From contig NZ_AUHX01000008.1 of the NCBI RefSeq assembly GCF_000423405.1, positions 124,001-188,000 of the forward strand: a stretch of DNA of 64,000 nt. Reading direction: 5' to 3'. This DNA is from Mesonia mobilis DSM 19841. Lineage in GTDB: Bacteria > Bacteroidota > Bacteroidia > Flavobacteriales > Flavobacteriaceae. The notes beneath the pieces were generated by a model that was not told the DNA's origin, ran no database searches, and worked only from the letters and a program-made list of their open reading frames with translations. Made by a program: the position numbers and the translations under genes. How positions within the stretch are numbered: the stretch's first letter is position 1; every line of letters begins with the position of its first letter. This document shows positions 17,156 to 26,579 of this stretch, piece by piece.

Positions 17156-18145
17156 CTACTTTCTAATATGTTTTGAAAAATCTTTGTGATCTTTTTTATT
17201 AAGCTCTTCTGGAGTTAAGCTTTTAAAGTACTCGTAAGTTATCTTCATCCCTTCTGCGCGATCTACTTTTGGTTCCCATCCTAGAATTTCTTTTGCTCTT
17301 GTGATATTTGGCTGCCTTTGCATAGGATCGTCTTTTGGTAATGGTTTGTAAATCACCTTTTGATCGGTCGCCGTGAGTTTAATAATTTCTTCAGCAAAAT
17401 CTTTGATAGTGATTTCGTGTGGATTACCAATATTTACCGGATCTGAATAATCACTTAAAAGCAGTCTGTAAATCCCATCTACTTGATCGTCTACATAACA
17501 AAATGAACGTGTTTGCGAACCATCGCCAAAAACAGTTAAATCTTCACCTCGAAGTGCTTGCCCGATAAATGCAGGAATTACACGACCATCGTTTAATCGC
17601 ATTCTTGGTCCGTAAGTATTAAATATACGTACGATTCTGGTTTCTAAACCGTGAAAGCGATGGTAAGCCATCGTGATAGATTCTTGAAAACGTTTAGCTT
17701 CATCGTAAACTCCACGCGGACCAATGGTGTTTACATTACCATAATACTCTTCGGTTTGAGGATGCACTAAAGGATCTCCATAAACTTCGGAAGTACTTGC
17801 AATAAGTATTCTTGCATTTTTCTCTTTTGCTAAACCTAAAAGATTGTGTGTTCCTAAGGAGCCTACTTTCAAGGTTTGAATAGGAATTTTTAAATAATCG
17901 ATAGGACTCGCAGGAGAAGCAAAATGAAGTATGTAATCTAATTGACCGGGAACGTGCACAAAGTTGGTGACATCGTGGTGATGAAAAACGAAATTTTCGT
18001 TGCCAAAAAGATGCTCGATATTTTTTAAGTCGCCGGTAATAAGATTATCCATCCCTAAGACTTCGTAACCTTCAGCAATAAACTTATCACAAAGATGTGA
18101 ACCTAAAAATCCTGCAGCTCCCGTAATTAAAATTCGTTTAGACAT
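17156..18145 (-). CDS. UDP-glucuronate decarboxylase (UDP-xylose synthase)
   Basis: A 329-residue short-chain dehydrogenase-type enzyme. The NAD site is [12 protein letters not shown], the catalytic residues lie in STSEVYG and Y-x3-K (VYDEAKR), and the [20 protein letters not shown] block is specific for UXS proteins. It converts UDP-glucuronic acid into UDP-xylose with bound NAD in the cytoplasm. The UDP-glucose dehydrogenase that makes its substrate is encoded just upstream (44 bases), and the initiating transferase follows. The C-terminal extension [13 protein letters not shown] is a little longer than usual and highly charged. Confidence 0.92.
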   Translation of the reverse strand: MSKRILITGAAGFLGSHLCDKFIAEGYEVLGMDNLITGDLKNIEHLFGNENFVFHHHDVTNFVHVPGQLDYILHFASPASPIDYLKIPIQTLKVGSLGTHNLLGLAKEKNARILIASTSEVYGDPLVHPQTEEYYGNVNTIGPRGVYDEAKRFQESITMAYHRFHGLETRIVRIFNTYGPRMRLNDGRVIPAFIGQALRGEDLTVFGDGSQTRSFCYVDDQVDGIYRLLLSDYSDPVNIGNPHEITIKDFAEEIIKLTATDQKVIYKPLPKDDPMQRQPNITRAKEILGWEPKVDRAEGMKITYEYFKSLTPEELNKKDHKDFSKHIRK

Positions 18146-18189
18146 ACTTCTTGTTTTTAAATGAACTTTCTTTTCTGCTTGCTTAACTA

Positions 18190-19599
18190 TTATTCTTTAC
18201 CGCTTCCTATTTTATAACAAACAAAACCAATTTCTTCTAACTCTTCAATATTTAGTAAACCTCTTCCGTCAAATAAAAATGCAGGTTTTTGCATTTGGTC
18301 GTAAAGTTTTTTCCAATCGTAGGTTTTAAATTCATCCCACTCGGTAAGAATAGCAATGGCGTGAGCATCTTTACAAGCTTCGTATGCGTCTTCATAAACA
18401 GTAATCCCTTCTCTATTTTCTTCAGAAGAACGTGTATTTAAATAATCTACATCGGCATAGATTTGTTCTTCTGAAACTTTAGGATCGTAAACTGCTACAT
18501 TAGATTGCTCACTTAATAATTCATCTGCCACATAAATAGCAGCTGATTCTCTAGTGTCGTTAGTATCTTTTTTGAATGCCCATCCTAAAAATGCAATTTT
18601 TTTACCTGAAACTGTATTGAAAAGAGTGCTTATGATATTATGAGCAAAACGTCTTTTTTGATGATCATTCATCGTGATGACTTGCTCCCAATAATCGGCA
18701 ACTTCATTTAAACCATACGTTTTAGCAATATAAACAAGGTTTAAAATATCTTTTTGGAAGCAAGAACCTCCAAAACCAACCGATGATTTTAAGAATTTAG
18801 GTCCGATACGAGAATCCATACCAATTGCTCTGGCAACTTCATTTACATCGGCTCCGGTTTTTTCACATAATTCTGAAAGCGCATTAATTGAAGATACACG
18901 TTGTGCTAAAAATGCATTGGCAGTTAGTTTTGATAATTCTGAAGACCAAACGTTCGTAGTTAAAATATGATCTCTTGATACCCAATTAGCATAAACACTC
19001 ACCAGTGCTTCCATAGCTTCTTTTCCTTCTTCAGTAGAAGTGTCGCCACCTACTAAAACACGGTCTGGAGCTAATAAATCTTCAACAGCGGTACCTTCAG
19101 CTAAAAATTCTGGATTTGAAAGAATTTGGAACTTTACATCACTTCCGTTTCCTGTATTGTCTAAAATACTTTTTATCGCTGAAGCGGTTCTCACAGGAAG
19201 TGTAGATTTTTCAACTACAATTTTATCGCTTTTTGAAACACGTGCAATTTGTCTTGCACAAAGTTCGATGTATTTTAAGTCGGCTGCCATCCCTTTACCT
19301 TTTCCGTAGGTTTTGGTGGGTGTGTTTACCGAAATGAAAATCATATCTGCTTTATCGATGGCTTCATCTACTGCTGTAGAGAAAAATAGGTTTCTACCAC
19401 GTGCTTCTTCTACCACTTTATCTAAACCAGGCTCGTAAACCGGAAGTTTACTTAGGTCCTTGTCATTCCAAGCGGCTATTCTTTTTTCATTAATATCGAC
19501 CACAGTTACGTTGATGTGCGGACATTTTTGAGCAATTACAGCCATGGTTGGACCTCCTACATAACCTGCACCGATACAGCAAATATTTTTAACTTCCAT
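18190..19599 (-). CDS. ugd: UDP-glucose 6-dehydrogenase
   Basis: A 469-residue enzyme of the longer, eukaryote-like UGDH type: NAD site [16 protein letters not shown], the LPVYEPGLD motif, [12 protein letters not shown] and the catalytic cysteine in FGGSCFQKD. It oxidises UDP-glucose twice to UDP-glucuronate. Together with the next gene it supplies UDP-GlcA and UDP-xylose for the polymer. It directly abuts the stop of an AT-rich GT4 gene, and base composition changes visibly at that junction, which marks one border of the strain-variable cassette. It differs from the second nucleotide-sugar dehydrogenase at 30743-31951, which is WecC-like. Confidence 0.94.
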   Translation of the reverse strand: MEVKNICCIGAGYVGGPTMAVIAQKCPHINVTVVDINEKRIAAWNDKDLSKLPVYEPGLDKVVEEARGRNLFFSTAVDEAIDKADMIFISVNTPTKTYGKGKGMAADLKYIELCARQIARVSKSDKIVVEKSTLPVRTASAIKSILDNTGNGSDVKFQILSNPEFLAEGTAVEDLLAPDRVLVGGDTSTEEGKEAMEALVSVYANWVSRDHILTTNVWSSELSKLTANAFLAQRVSSINALSELCEKTGADVNEVARAIGMDSRIGPKFLKSSVGFGGSCFQKDILNLVYIAKTYGLNEVADYWEQVITMNDHQKRRFAHNIISTLFNTVSGKKIAFLGWAFKKDTNDTRESAAIYVADELLSEQSNVAVYDPKVSEEQIYADVDYLNTRSSEENREGITVYEDAYEACKDAHAIAILTEWDEFKTYDWKKLYDQMQKPAFLFDGRGLLNIEELEEIGFVCYKIGSGKE

Positions 19600-20730
19600 T
19601 TATCTTTTTCTATTATTAATATAAATTTTTTCTAATTTTTTTATAGTTACTTCAATATTAAAGAATTGATTAAACTTTTGGAATGAGTTTTTCTCAAAAG
19701 TTTTTCTTAAATCATCATTTTCGAGAATTGTTATAATTTTTTCTTTAAAATCTTGAACGTTATTTTCAAAAATAACAAAACCATTTTGATTGTGCTCGAT
19801 TAAATCTCTATTTCCATCTGCATCGGTAACCACACAAGCTTTACTTAAAGCTAAACTCTCTATAATTGAATAAGGTAATCCTTCATACCTAGCTGTTGAA
19901 ATATATAGACTTGAATTTTTAATAATATGAAAAATATCTTCCCTTTTTGTCCATTCTAACAAAGTGATATTGTCTTTAAGTTGATAACTTTCTATCTTTT
20001 GCTTTACAGCTTCTAAGTTTGGGGAATGGAAGCCCACTCCCATTAAAACAAGATGAATATCTTTTATGCTTTTTTTTACTTCTGCAATCACCTCTACCAT
20101 GAACTCAATATTCTTTTGATACGAAGGGCGCCCTACAGAACAAATATAATTTTTAGGCCAAGTTTCTTCTATTGTTAAATCTTGTACAGAATTTATTGGT
20201 TTAATTGAATTACTGAAAACTTCTACTCTATTTTCAGGATAACCAACCTCATCAATTGCCCGGTTCTTTTCTGAATATGATGAAGCAAGTATTTTATTAT
20301 TAAGCTTCGCGGCTAATTTTTCTATTGAAAGAAATATTCCCTTTTTGAAACCATTTTGTGCGCTTAAATATGAATAAGCTTGTGGGGTATGTAAAACTGG
20401 TATTCCTACCATAAAACCCGAAATTTTGCCTAAAACACCACCCTTTGCACTATGAGCGTGAATTAGATCTGGTTGTTCTAAACTTAGAATTTTTTTTATT
20501 CTTCTTAAAGATTTAAAATCTTTAATCAAAGATATATTTCTTAAAATAGGAAGTCGATAGGTTTTTATTGTCTTATTATTTTTATCGGAATATGGCTTAT
20601 CTGTATCTTCTATACCATGTATGATAACATTTTCAAACTTATCGGGGTTAATACTTTCTAGGATTAATCGTAAAGATACATCTACACCTCCAACGGCGTG
20701 TAATATGTGAACAATTTTAGTTTTTTCCAT
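19600..20730 (-). CDS. Glycosyltransferase family 4
   Basis: A 376-residue GT-B protein. It opens KIVHILHAVGGVDVSLRLIL, has the HAHSAKGGVLGKISG acceptor-side block, and a C-terminal donor motif YEGLPYSIIESLALSKACVVTDADGNRDLIE with the typical E-x7-E arrangement. It should add one sugar to the growing lipid-linked repeat unit in the cytoplasm. It overlaps the upstream O-antigen ligase/polymerase gene by 14 bases. Composition is clearly more AT-rich than ugd next to it. Donor and acceptor are unknown. Confidence 0.85.
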   Translation of the reverse strand: MEKTKIVHILHAVGGVDVSLRLILESINPDKFENVIIHGIEDTDKPYSDKNNKTIKTYRLPILRNISLIKDFKSLRRIKKILSLEQPDLIHAHSAKGGVLGKISGFMVGIPVLHTPQAYSYLSAQNGFKKGIFLSIEKLAAKLNNKILASSYSEKNRAIDEVGYPENRVEVFSNSIKPINSVQDLTIEETWPKNYICSVGRPSYQKNIEFMVEVIAEVKKSIKDIHLVLMGVGFHSPNLEAVKQKIESYQLKDNITLLEWTKREDIFHIIKNSSLYISTARYEGLPYSIIESLALSKACVVTDADGNRDLIEHNQNGFVIFENNVQDFKEKIITILENDDLRKTFEKNSFQKFNQFFNIEVTIKKLEKIYINNRKR

Positions 20731-21940
20731 TTAATGTTCTTCTGCTATATAAAGCTGTAAAAATACCAAACAAATAACAGCCAAGCTGCCTGTGTAAAAC
20801 ATTTTCTACCATAAAAAATGCAAAGAAAAGAATTAATATAACTTTTACTTCGAAGGTTCCATTAGAAAACCAACCAATCCAAAAGACACTTAATAAAAGT
20901 ATAAATGGAATAATACCTCCCACTAACAAAAAATCTAAAAATTGATTATGTGTATTAAATCTTTTAAGTAGGTAATATTCTTTTTTACTAGGGTTTTTAA
21001 TTGTTGAGGAATAACAATTAGCCAACTCACTTTCAACATTTTTATAATTCCCTAATCCTATAAAAAGATTCATTTTATTTGAAACTATCTCATATGAACA
21101 TGGCCATATTACAAATCTAGGCTCATAAACTTTTAATAGATGTTTAGTTTTATCAATATCATTAGTGATTTTCATTCTCTCTAAAAGATTATCGCTTAAG
21201 CCCATTGCAATAAAAATTGTTACTATTGCAGCAATTCCGAAACCGAGTTTATGATATTTTTTTATGTTATGGTTTTTAATTAAAAAAACAAACATTATTA
21301 AGGCGCATAGCAGAATACCAAGCCTCGCCGATATATATATGTTAAATGCTAATAAAATAATAGCCAAAATATAATAGTCATAACGCCCTTTAGATTTTCT
21401 AGCATTATTTAAACATATATACAATCCCAATGTATTCAAAAAACCAAAATAAGGTCTCTCTAACCACAATAACTCATTTACCAAACTTCCGTTTGCTAAT
21501 AAAAAGTCTGGATGTTCTAAAATATATAACCATATTTCTAATGAAGAACCTATTACGGCAGTAAAAATGCCACCTAAAAAAGCATATTCTAGGTATTTTA
21601 TATTTTTAGCTTGAGTAAAAAATATAAAAATCACAAATATCATTGAAAATTTTAAAAAAATACTGGAATCTATATTATTACTGAAAAAATATGACCTTAA
21701 AAAAATGATCATTATTGTAAAAAAAAACATTAATAAATATCTTGGTATAATCTTATTTATATTTCTAAAATTTAGAATAAATAAAACTCCAAGAAATGGC
21801 AATAATATATTAGGTAGTGCTACTGAGATTGGAATAAAAAACAAAAATAAACCACACAAAAAATCGTAAAAATTTTGTTTTTTTTTAAACAATTTTTTTT
21901 TGTTAGTTATCGTTGAAAATTTGTGTACGTTAAAAAACAT
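20717..21940 (-). CDS. O-antigen ligase/polymerase family membrane protein
   Basis: A 407-residue protein with about 11-12 membrane segments and a large periplasmic loop (about 265-325) followed by THNQFLDFLLVGGIIPF. This H-N-Q block resembles the conserved histidine region of WaaL-type ligases and Wzy_C proteins. It either polymerises repeat units or transfers the finished chain to an acceptor at the periplasmic face. A second protein of this superfamily is encoded at 23934-25337, so the two may divide these jobs. It overlaps the upstream GT2 gene by 34 bases. Two runs of nine A (coding strand) lie in codons 13-21. Confidence 0.78.
   Translation of the reverse strand: MFFNVHKFSTITNKKKLFKKKQNFYDFLCGLFLFFIPISVALPNILLPFLGVLFILNFRNINKIIPRYLLMFFFTIMIIFLRSYFFSNNIDSSIFLKFSMIFVIFIFFTQAKNIKYLEYAFLGGIFTAVIGSSLEIWLYILEHPDFLLANGSLVNELLWLERPYFGFLNTLGLYICLNNARKSKGRYDYYILAIILLAFNIYISARLGILLCALIMFVFLIKNHNIKKYHKLGFGIAAIVTIFIAMGLSDNLLERMKITNDIDKTKHLLKVYEPRFVIWPCSYEIVSNKMNLFIGLGNYKNVESELANCYSSTIKNPSKKEYYLLKRFNTHNQFLDFLLVGGIIPFILLLSVFWIGWFSNGTFEVKVILILFFAFFMVENVLHRQLGCYLFGIFTALYSRRTLNGKN
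21878..21901 (-). repeat. Two A9 homopolymer tracts at the start of the ligase/polymerase gene
   Basis: The plus strand has nine T at 21878-21886 and nine T at 21893-21901, separated by six bases. On the coding strand these are A9 runs encoding Lys triplets near residues 14-21. Runs of this length can slip during replication and switch the gene off and on, but they may simply reflect the AT richness. Confidence 0.5.
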
Positions 21941-22710
21941 CTTCTTAAAAATTTTAATAAAGAAAAAAAGTAAATACTAACAAATTCAAATTCATTTATG
22001 AATTTTTTCTTATACGCAAAATAGATAGTTTTCAATTCACCCTGTTCCATTTTAAACAGATTAGAGCTCAAGCCTGAGTGTCCGAATGTTGGCTTTCCAC
22101 CACCTGTTATTACTAAACTTTCATTCAATAAATATGCATTATAGTTTGCAATAATTCTCATGAAATATTCAAAATCCTCAGAATATTTTAAATTTTCATT
22201 AAAATATCCTACTTTATTAATTATTTCTTTTCTAAAAACTACAGTTGGAGTTATCATGAAGTTTTTTAGTAAAAATAATTTTATAGAAATTTTATTTAAT
22301 CTCTCGAATTTGTATTTAAAAAAATAATTAAATTTTTCATTATTTCGATTACAAGCAAGCATATAAATTGATGTTGATTTATTCATTACTTCCATCTGTC
22401 GCAGAAGTTTTTCTCTTTTCCAAACATCATCACTGTCTATAAAAGCTATATAATCACCCTTAGCTCTTTTTAATCCAAAATTTCTCGCGCTAGAAACTCC
22501 TTGGTTAGATTGTTTGAAATAATTTATATCTAAATTTGGATGTAGTTTTTTAAATTCTAAAATTTTTTCTTCTGATTTATCAAAAGATCCATCATTAACT
22601 ATAATTATTTCAAAATTTTTATATAATTGAATAGCAATAGAATTTAACGTAGCGTTAATTGTGTTTTGAGCATTATGCACTGGCAAAATAACACTTACAA
22701 ATTCATTCAT
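21907..22710 (-). CDS. Glycosyltransferase family 2
   Basis: A 267-residue GT-A enzyme. It opens VSVILPVHNAQNTINATLNSI, has IIIVNDGSFDKS, then NFGLKRAKGDYIAFIDSDDVW containing the metal-binding D-x-D region, and a downstream SEDFEYFMRI block with the acidic catalytic-base region. It adds a sugar to the repeat unit at the cytoplasmic membrane face. Its 3' end runs 34 bases into the next gene. Composition is very AT-rich, like the rest of the cassette. The donor is unknown. Confidence 0.88.
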   Translation of the reverse strand: MNEFVSVILPVHNAQNTINATLNSIAIQLYKNFEIIIVNDGSFDKSEEKILEFKKLHPNLDINYFKQSNQGVSSARNFGLKRAKGDYIAFIDSDDVWKREKLLRQMEVMNKSTSIYMLACNRNNEKFNYFFKYKFERLNKISIKLFLLKNFMITPTVVFRKEIINKVGYFNENLKYSEDFEYFMRIIANYNAYLLNESLVITGGGKPTFGHSGLSSNLFKMEQGELKTIYFAYKKKFINEFEFVSIYFFSLLKFLRRCFLTYTNFQR

Positions 22711-22818
22711 AGATCTTTTTTTAACAAATATATTATTCGTAGTTAGATTTAAAACTATTAATTTTCAGATTGTATAGTTTTTAATTTATTTTGCGTGAAA
22801 TTATCTTAAAGTTTTTTG

Positions 22819-23919
22819 ATGAAAATAGTATATGAAGGTTATTATGGATATAAAAATGCGGGGGATGATTCCTTTGTAGAAGTTTGTGCGTGGGGGGCAA
22901 AAAAATATTGGTCTTGTGAAAATAATTTTTTTGTAGGTAAAGACCTTCCGCAAACTTTAAATAATATAAAAACAGAAAATAAAATTCCATACCTTAAAGG
23001 TTTAGATAGGTTAAAAATGTTTTTAGCATTCAACAAAGCAAACTTTATAATTTCTGCAGGAGGATCTACATTTTCAAAAATACCATATCATTCTAATAAA
23101 TCATTAGCGAAATTTTATTCGGATTTTTCTAAAACTAAATTAGGGGCAATGGGTGTTTCTTTAGGACCATTCAAAAACTCTAAAGAGGAAAACATTGTAA
23201 AAGACTATCTTAGGTCGCTTTCTTTTTTGTCATTAAGAGATACAGTTTCTTACAATTATGCTAAAAGTATTGATAATCTACCATACGTCCCAATTAAAGC
23301 TTTCGACTTAGCTGCATTATTGCCATTAGTTTACAATTACAATGAACCAAAAAATAATGAATTCAGTGAAAAAAAAGTTTTAGGAATTAGTATCTGCAAT
23401 TATGAAAGTTATAGTATGGGAGATATTAACAAAGAACAAAAAAGAAACCTTTTTTTTGAGGAACTTATAATGCTCTTTTCACACAAAACAAATATAATTT
23501 TTAAGGTTTTTATTATAAACGACCACCCTACTCTTGGAGACCGAAAAATCAGTAATGAATTAATTAGAAATATTCCATCAGAAAGAGTTACCATCGTTAA
23601 CTACAAAAAAAATTTAAAAAAAACTTGGTTAGAAATATCCTCTTGTGATTGCATGATTTCTACTAGATTGCACGCCAGCATTTTTGCATGTTATGCAAAA
23701 ATTCCTTTTTTTTTGATAGAATACCACCGGAAATGTGCTGATTTTTTAGATGATGTAGGTCAAACGAAAAAATATAGATTATACGATGCTGATATTTCTC
23801 CTAATGAAGCCTTTAGTATAATTTCAAGAGCCATCTTTGAAAATTATATTTACCCGAAAAATATAAAACTAACTATGGATTTAGCTAAAAAAAATTTTAC
23901 AGAAACTCTTTTTGATTAA
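22819..23919 (+). CDS. Polysaccharide pyruvyl transferase family protein
   Basis: A 366-residue protein opening MKIVYEGYYGYKNAGDDSFVE, the N-terminal pattern of the WcaK/AmsJ/CsaB pyruvyl transferase family. Later blocks are FIISAGGSTFSK, LGAMGVSLGPF and MISTRLHASIFACYAKIPFF, the last being the conserved R-x-H region. It would transfer pyruvate from phosphoenolpyruvate to a sugar as a ketal, adding negative charge to the polymer. The ATG at 22819 is preferred to an adjacent TTG at 22816. It is the only plus-strand gene in the AT-rich cassette, so it needs its own promoter in the 105-base gap to the divergent GT2 gene. Confidence 0.83.
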   Translation: MKIVYEGYYGYKNAGDDSFVEVCAWGAKKYWSCENNFFVGKDLPQTLNNIKTENKIPYLKGLDRLKMFLAFNKANFIISAGGSTFSKIPYHSNKSLAKFYSDFSKTKLGAMGVSLGPFKNSKEENIVKDYLRSLSFLSLRDTVSYNYAKSIDNLPYVPIKAFDLAALLPLVYNYNEPKNNEFSEKKVLGISICNYESYSMGDINKEQKRNLFFEELIMLFSHKTNIIFKVFIINDHPTLGDRKISNELIRNIPSERVTIVNYKKNLKKTWLEISSCDCMISTRLHASIFACYAKIPFFLIEYHRKCADFLDDVGQTKKYRLYDADISPNEAFSIISRAIFENYIYPKNIKLTMDLAKKNFTETLFD

Positions 23920-23933
23920 TAAAAGTATATAAT

Positions 23934-25337
23934 TTATTTTTTAATAAACTTTACAGATTTACTTCTCTCTTTTAAATTGTTTATTATACACATTAAGATA
24001 ACAATGTTTATCCAAAAAGCATATATTCTAAAAGTATCTATCTGTAGAAAATTAATGCAAAGTCCTATGAAAGATATTATTAGAATAATAGATAAATCTT
24101 TATAAATACCTTCAGTACTATTATAAATTTTAAACAGCGAATAGAAAATGGATACAATTAATAACAAGAAAATCAATGCACCAACTAAACCTAATTCTGT
24201 GTATATTCTGATATATAAGTTGTAACCTGGAGGAAAAGACTCTAATTTTTCATTCTTATACATTAACTCAAACTCGTAATTATCTTTAGTTGCCCAATTA
24301 GGATAAAAAAACCTATTATGATAAGCCTGTTGTCCAAAACCTACTCCTAAAATAGGGTTTCTTTTTGCAACTTGTAATGAAGCGTACTGAATACCTAATC
24401 TAGATTTATTTGAGACCGATTCGGTAAGATTTTGTTTAAAGTCTAAGGAATTTATTTTTTCCTCAACAGAATCTAATACCCTATTAGGGTAAATAATTAT
24501 CAATGAAAATGAAGTTAGAAATATACCAAGTAATATTGCGATTGCATATTTTATATTTTTCAGGTTAGAAAATAAAAAAAATAAAAAGCATATAAATTGA
24601 AAACTAACTACGGCCAATGCTGTTCTAGAACCTGAATAAAAGGTTAAAACTAAAATTAAAGCTGTAGGTAAGTATTTAAGTAGACCTTTAGATGTGATTA
24701 TATAGCTAAACATCCAACCCGCTATACTAATAAGATAAATTGCTAAAAAAGGTGGCTCATAAGATACGGCAGAAATTCGTTCTGAAACAACTTTTACTTC
24801 TAAAAATGGGAAATAACTGAATAAATTTAAAACCGGTCTAACTTGTGAAATTTTAAAAACCACTAATAGAATTTCGAGAAACCCATAGATAGAAACAAAT
24901 ATTAATGAAATAGTAAAAACTTTTCTTATAGATTTCAAAATAGATTCTATTGTCATCTTAGATAAAACTGCCCAATAAAATAAGAGAAAGAAAAAAGAAG
25001 ATATTATAATAGAACCATATTGCCTTATAAATCGATTACTTCCAGATGTCTTTTTAAAATAGTTTTCTAAAACGCTAGGAATATTTAATACAGTTCCTAA
25101 TAAACACCAAAAAAGAAAAAAAATGATAATTTGAAAAATGAAATTTTTATATGGAATTGAAATTTTGAATGTTAAAAGAACCTTCAGAATACATAAGATG
25201 AAACCACTAAAAAAAAAATAAGCTGCAGATTCATTTCTAAATTCACCTAAATAATTGACTCCTTCGAAAGAATTAAAGGGAATAAAAAAAAGACCTAATA
25301 AAAATAAATATTTATTTAATTTTTCTAAAACTGCCAC
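23934..25337 (-). CDS. O-antigen polymerase-like membrane protein (Wzy)
   Basis: A 467-residue protein with about 11-12 membrane segments. The SGSRTALAVVSF block, the NPILGVGFGQQAYHNRFF segment and a long periplasmic loop (about 330-390) with PPGYNLYIRIYTELGLVGALIF are typical of the O-antigen ligase/Wzy superfamily. Next to a flippase it is the better candidate for the Wzy polymerase that links repeat units in the periplasm. It begins with GTG at 25337-25335, whose first base is the last base of the Wzx TAG stop, so translation is coupled. It converges on the pyruvyl transferase gene with a 14-base gap. Confidence 0.8.
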   Translation of the reverse strand: MAVLEKLNKYLFLLGLFFIPFNSFEGVNYLGEFRNESAAYFFFSGFILCILKVLLTFKISIPYKNFIFQIIIFFLFWCLLGTVLNIPSVLENYFKKTSGSNRFIRQYGSIIISSFFFLLFYWAVLSKMTIESILKSIRKVFTISLIFVSIYGFLEILLVVFKISQVRPVLNLFSYFPFLEVKVVSERISAVSYEPPFLAIYLISIAGWMFSYIITSKGLLKYLPTALILVLTFYSGSRTALAVVSFQFICFLFFLFSNLKNIKYAIAILLGIFLTSFSLIIIYPNRVLDSVEEKINSLDFKQNLTESVSNKSRLGIQYASLQVAKRNPILGVGFGQQAYHNRFFYPNWATKDNYEFELMYKNEKLESFPPGYNLYIRIYTELGLVGALIFLLLIVSIFYSLFKIYNSTEGIYKDLSIILIISFIGLCINFLQIDTFRIYAFWINIVILMCIINNLKERSKSVKFIKK

Positions 25338-26563
25338 TATCTTTTTAGTTTTTTATAATTATAGAATATATATATACAAAAGATAAGAGTTGAAAAAAAG
25401 TTTGACATAGCTATAATTAGATCTTGATTATTAAAGCTTTTTAAAATTGTAATTGATATCAACATCACTAAAGATGCTAAAATATGACCAACAAATATAG
25501 TTTTTGTTATTTCTCTAGACTTTAAAGCCACAGAAAAAAGCTTAGTGGATACTAAAATTATCTGCACAGCAAACATAAAAATATATACGTATAAACCACT
25601 ACCATATTTAGATGCATAAATATAGTTGTAAGAGAATAAACCTATTGGAAATGCCGCAATAAACAAAAACAAAATTATTGGAAATTTTTTCTTGTAAATT
25701 TTTCTTACTAATTCTGTCACGTCATTTGATGTTGAGAATATAGGCTTAAAATAGTTTTCTAAGGTTATAGTTAAGATTGTAAAAACTCCCATGAGGTTTT
25801 GTAATATCCTTACTTTTCCAATAGCTAAATCTGAAAAATTTAGAAATTTTGCATATAAATAAATCCCTTGATTATATGCCCAAAATGATATTCCTCCAAT
25901 AACTAACCATTTTGAATATTGAAAGTGAATATCTGATACTAAACGAATGGAAATACTTTTTTGCTTAGGTTTTATTGAATTTGATTTGTAATAATAAACG
26001 TTAAAAAACAAATAAATTGCAGGAATAATGAACGAAACTCCATAAATATTACAAATAATATTAATATTTAGCGGCCTACAAATAAATATTAAACTAAAGA
26101 AAAATAGGTTTAAAATTATTGTTGATAAAAAACTTCTAAAAATTAATCCATTTTTTATAGAATAACAAAATCTCCTCAAGATATCATAAGAAGATACCCC
26201 AAAACTCAAAAAAATAAAGCTATAAAGTTTTGTTGCTGTTACTTGTTTTTCAATAAAAAAATATATAATTGTAGATAATAGAACAACTATAATTATATTT
26301 AAAATTAGGCATATTGAACTATAACTTCTAGCGAGACCTGACCATTTTTTTGAATAATAAATTAATATTGGTGAGGAAATTGTAATTGAAGTAAACAATG
26401 TTAAAAACACACTGTAACTATATAATATTACAAAATCACTAAATAGTGATTTTTCTAAAACAGATGACAAAACAAAGATAGATCCAAAATTAAGTAATGA
26501 TAGTAGACCTTGATCAACTATACTTAAATTCTTTTCTACTTTTTTTATTACTACACTTATCAA
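25337..26563 (-). CDS. Polysaccharide flippase (Wzx-like)
   Basis: A 408-residue protein with about 12 membrane segments and short loops, and a VDQGLLSLLNFGSIFVLSSVL opening that matches the first helix of MOP-superfamily flippases. It moves lipid-linked repeat units across the inner membrane for periplasmic polymerisation. The start appears to be TTG at 26563: the next in-frame Met is far inside the first membrane segments and no ATG lies upstream at a sensible distance. The gene lies 16 bases from cysQ and overlaps the downstream wzy by one base. It is strongly AT-rich. Confidence 0.78.
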   Translation of the reverse strand: MISVVIKKVEKNLSIVDQGLLSLLNFGSIFVLSSVLEKSLFSDFVILYSYSVFLTLFTSITISSPILIYYSKKWSGLARSYSSICLILNIIIVVLLSTIIYFFIEKQVTATKLYSFIFLSFGVSSYDILRRFCYSIKNGLIFRSFLSTIILNLFFFSLIFICRPLNINIICNIYGVSFIIPAIYLFFNVYYYKSNSIKPKQKSISIRLVSDIHFQYSKWLVIGGISFWAYNQGIYLYAKFLNFSDLAIGKVRILQNLMGVFTILTITLENYFKPIFSTSNDVTELVRKIYKKKFPIILFLFIAAFPIGLFSYNYIYASKYGSGLYVYIFMFAVQIILVSTKLFSVALKSREITKTIFVGHILASLVMLISITILKSFNNQDLIIAMSNFFSTLIFCIYIFYNYKKLKR

Positions 26564-26579
26564 TCTATATTTTTTAATC

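Larger units (their letters stand above)
19600..26563. other. AT-rich variable polysaccharide cassette
   Basis: Seven genes (GT4, Wzy/ligase-like, GT2, pyruvyl transferase, Wzy-like, Wzx) are noticeably poorer in G and C than the genes around them. As spot counts, line 21841-21900 has 9 G/C in 60 and 24961-25020 has 14, against 25 in 44641-44700. The block has overlapping genes, GTG and TTG starts and one gene in reverse orientation. It is bordered by conserved precursor genes (ugd on one side, cysQ on the other). This is the usual structure of an exchangeable serotype-determining region, inferred here without comparison to other strains. Confidence 0.6.
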
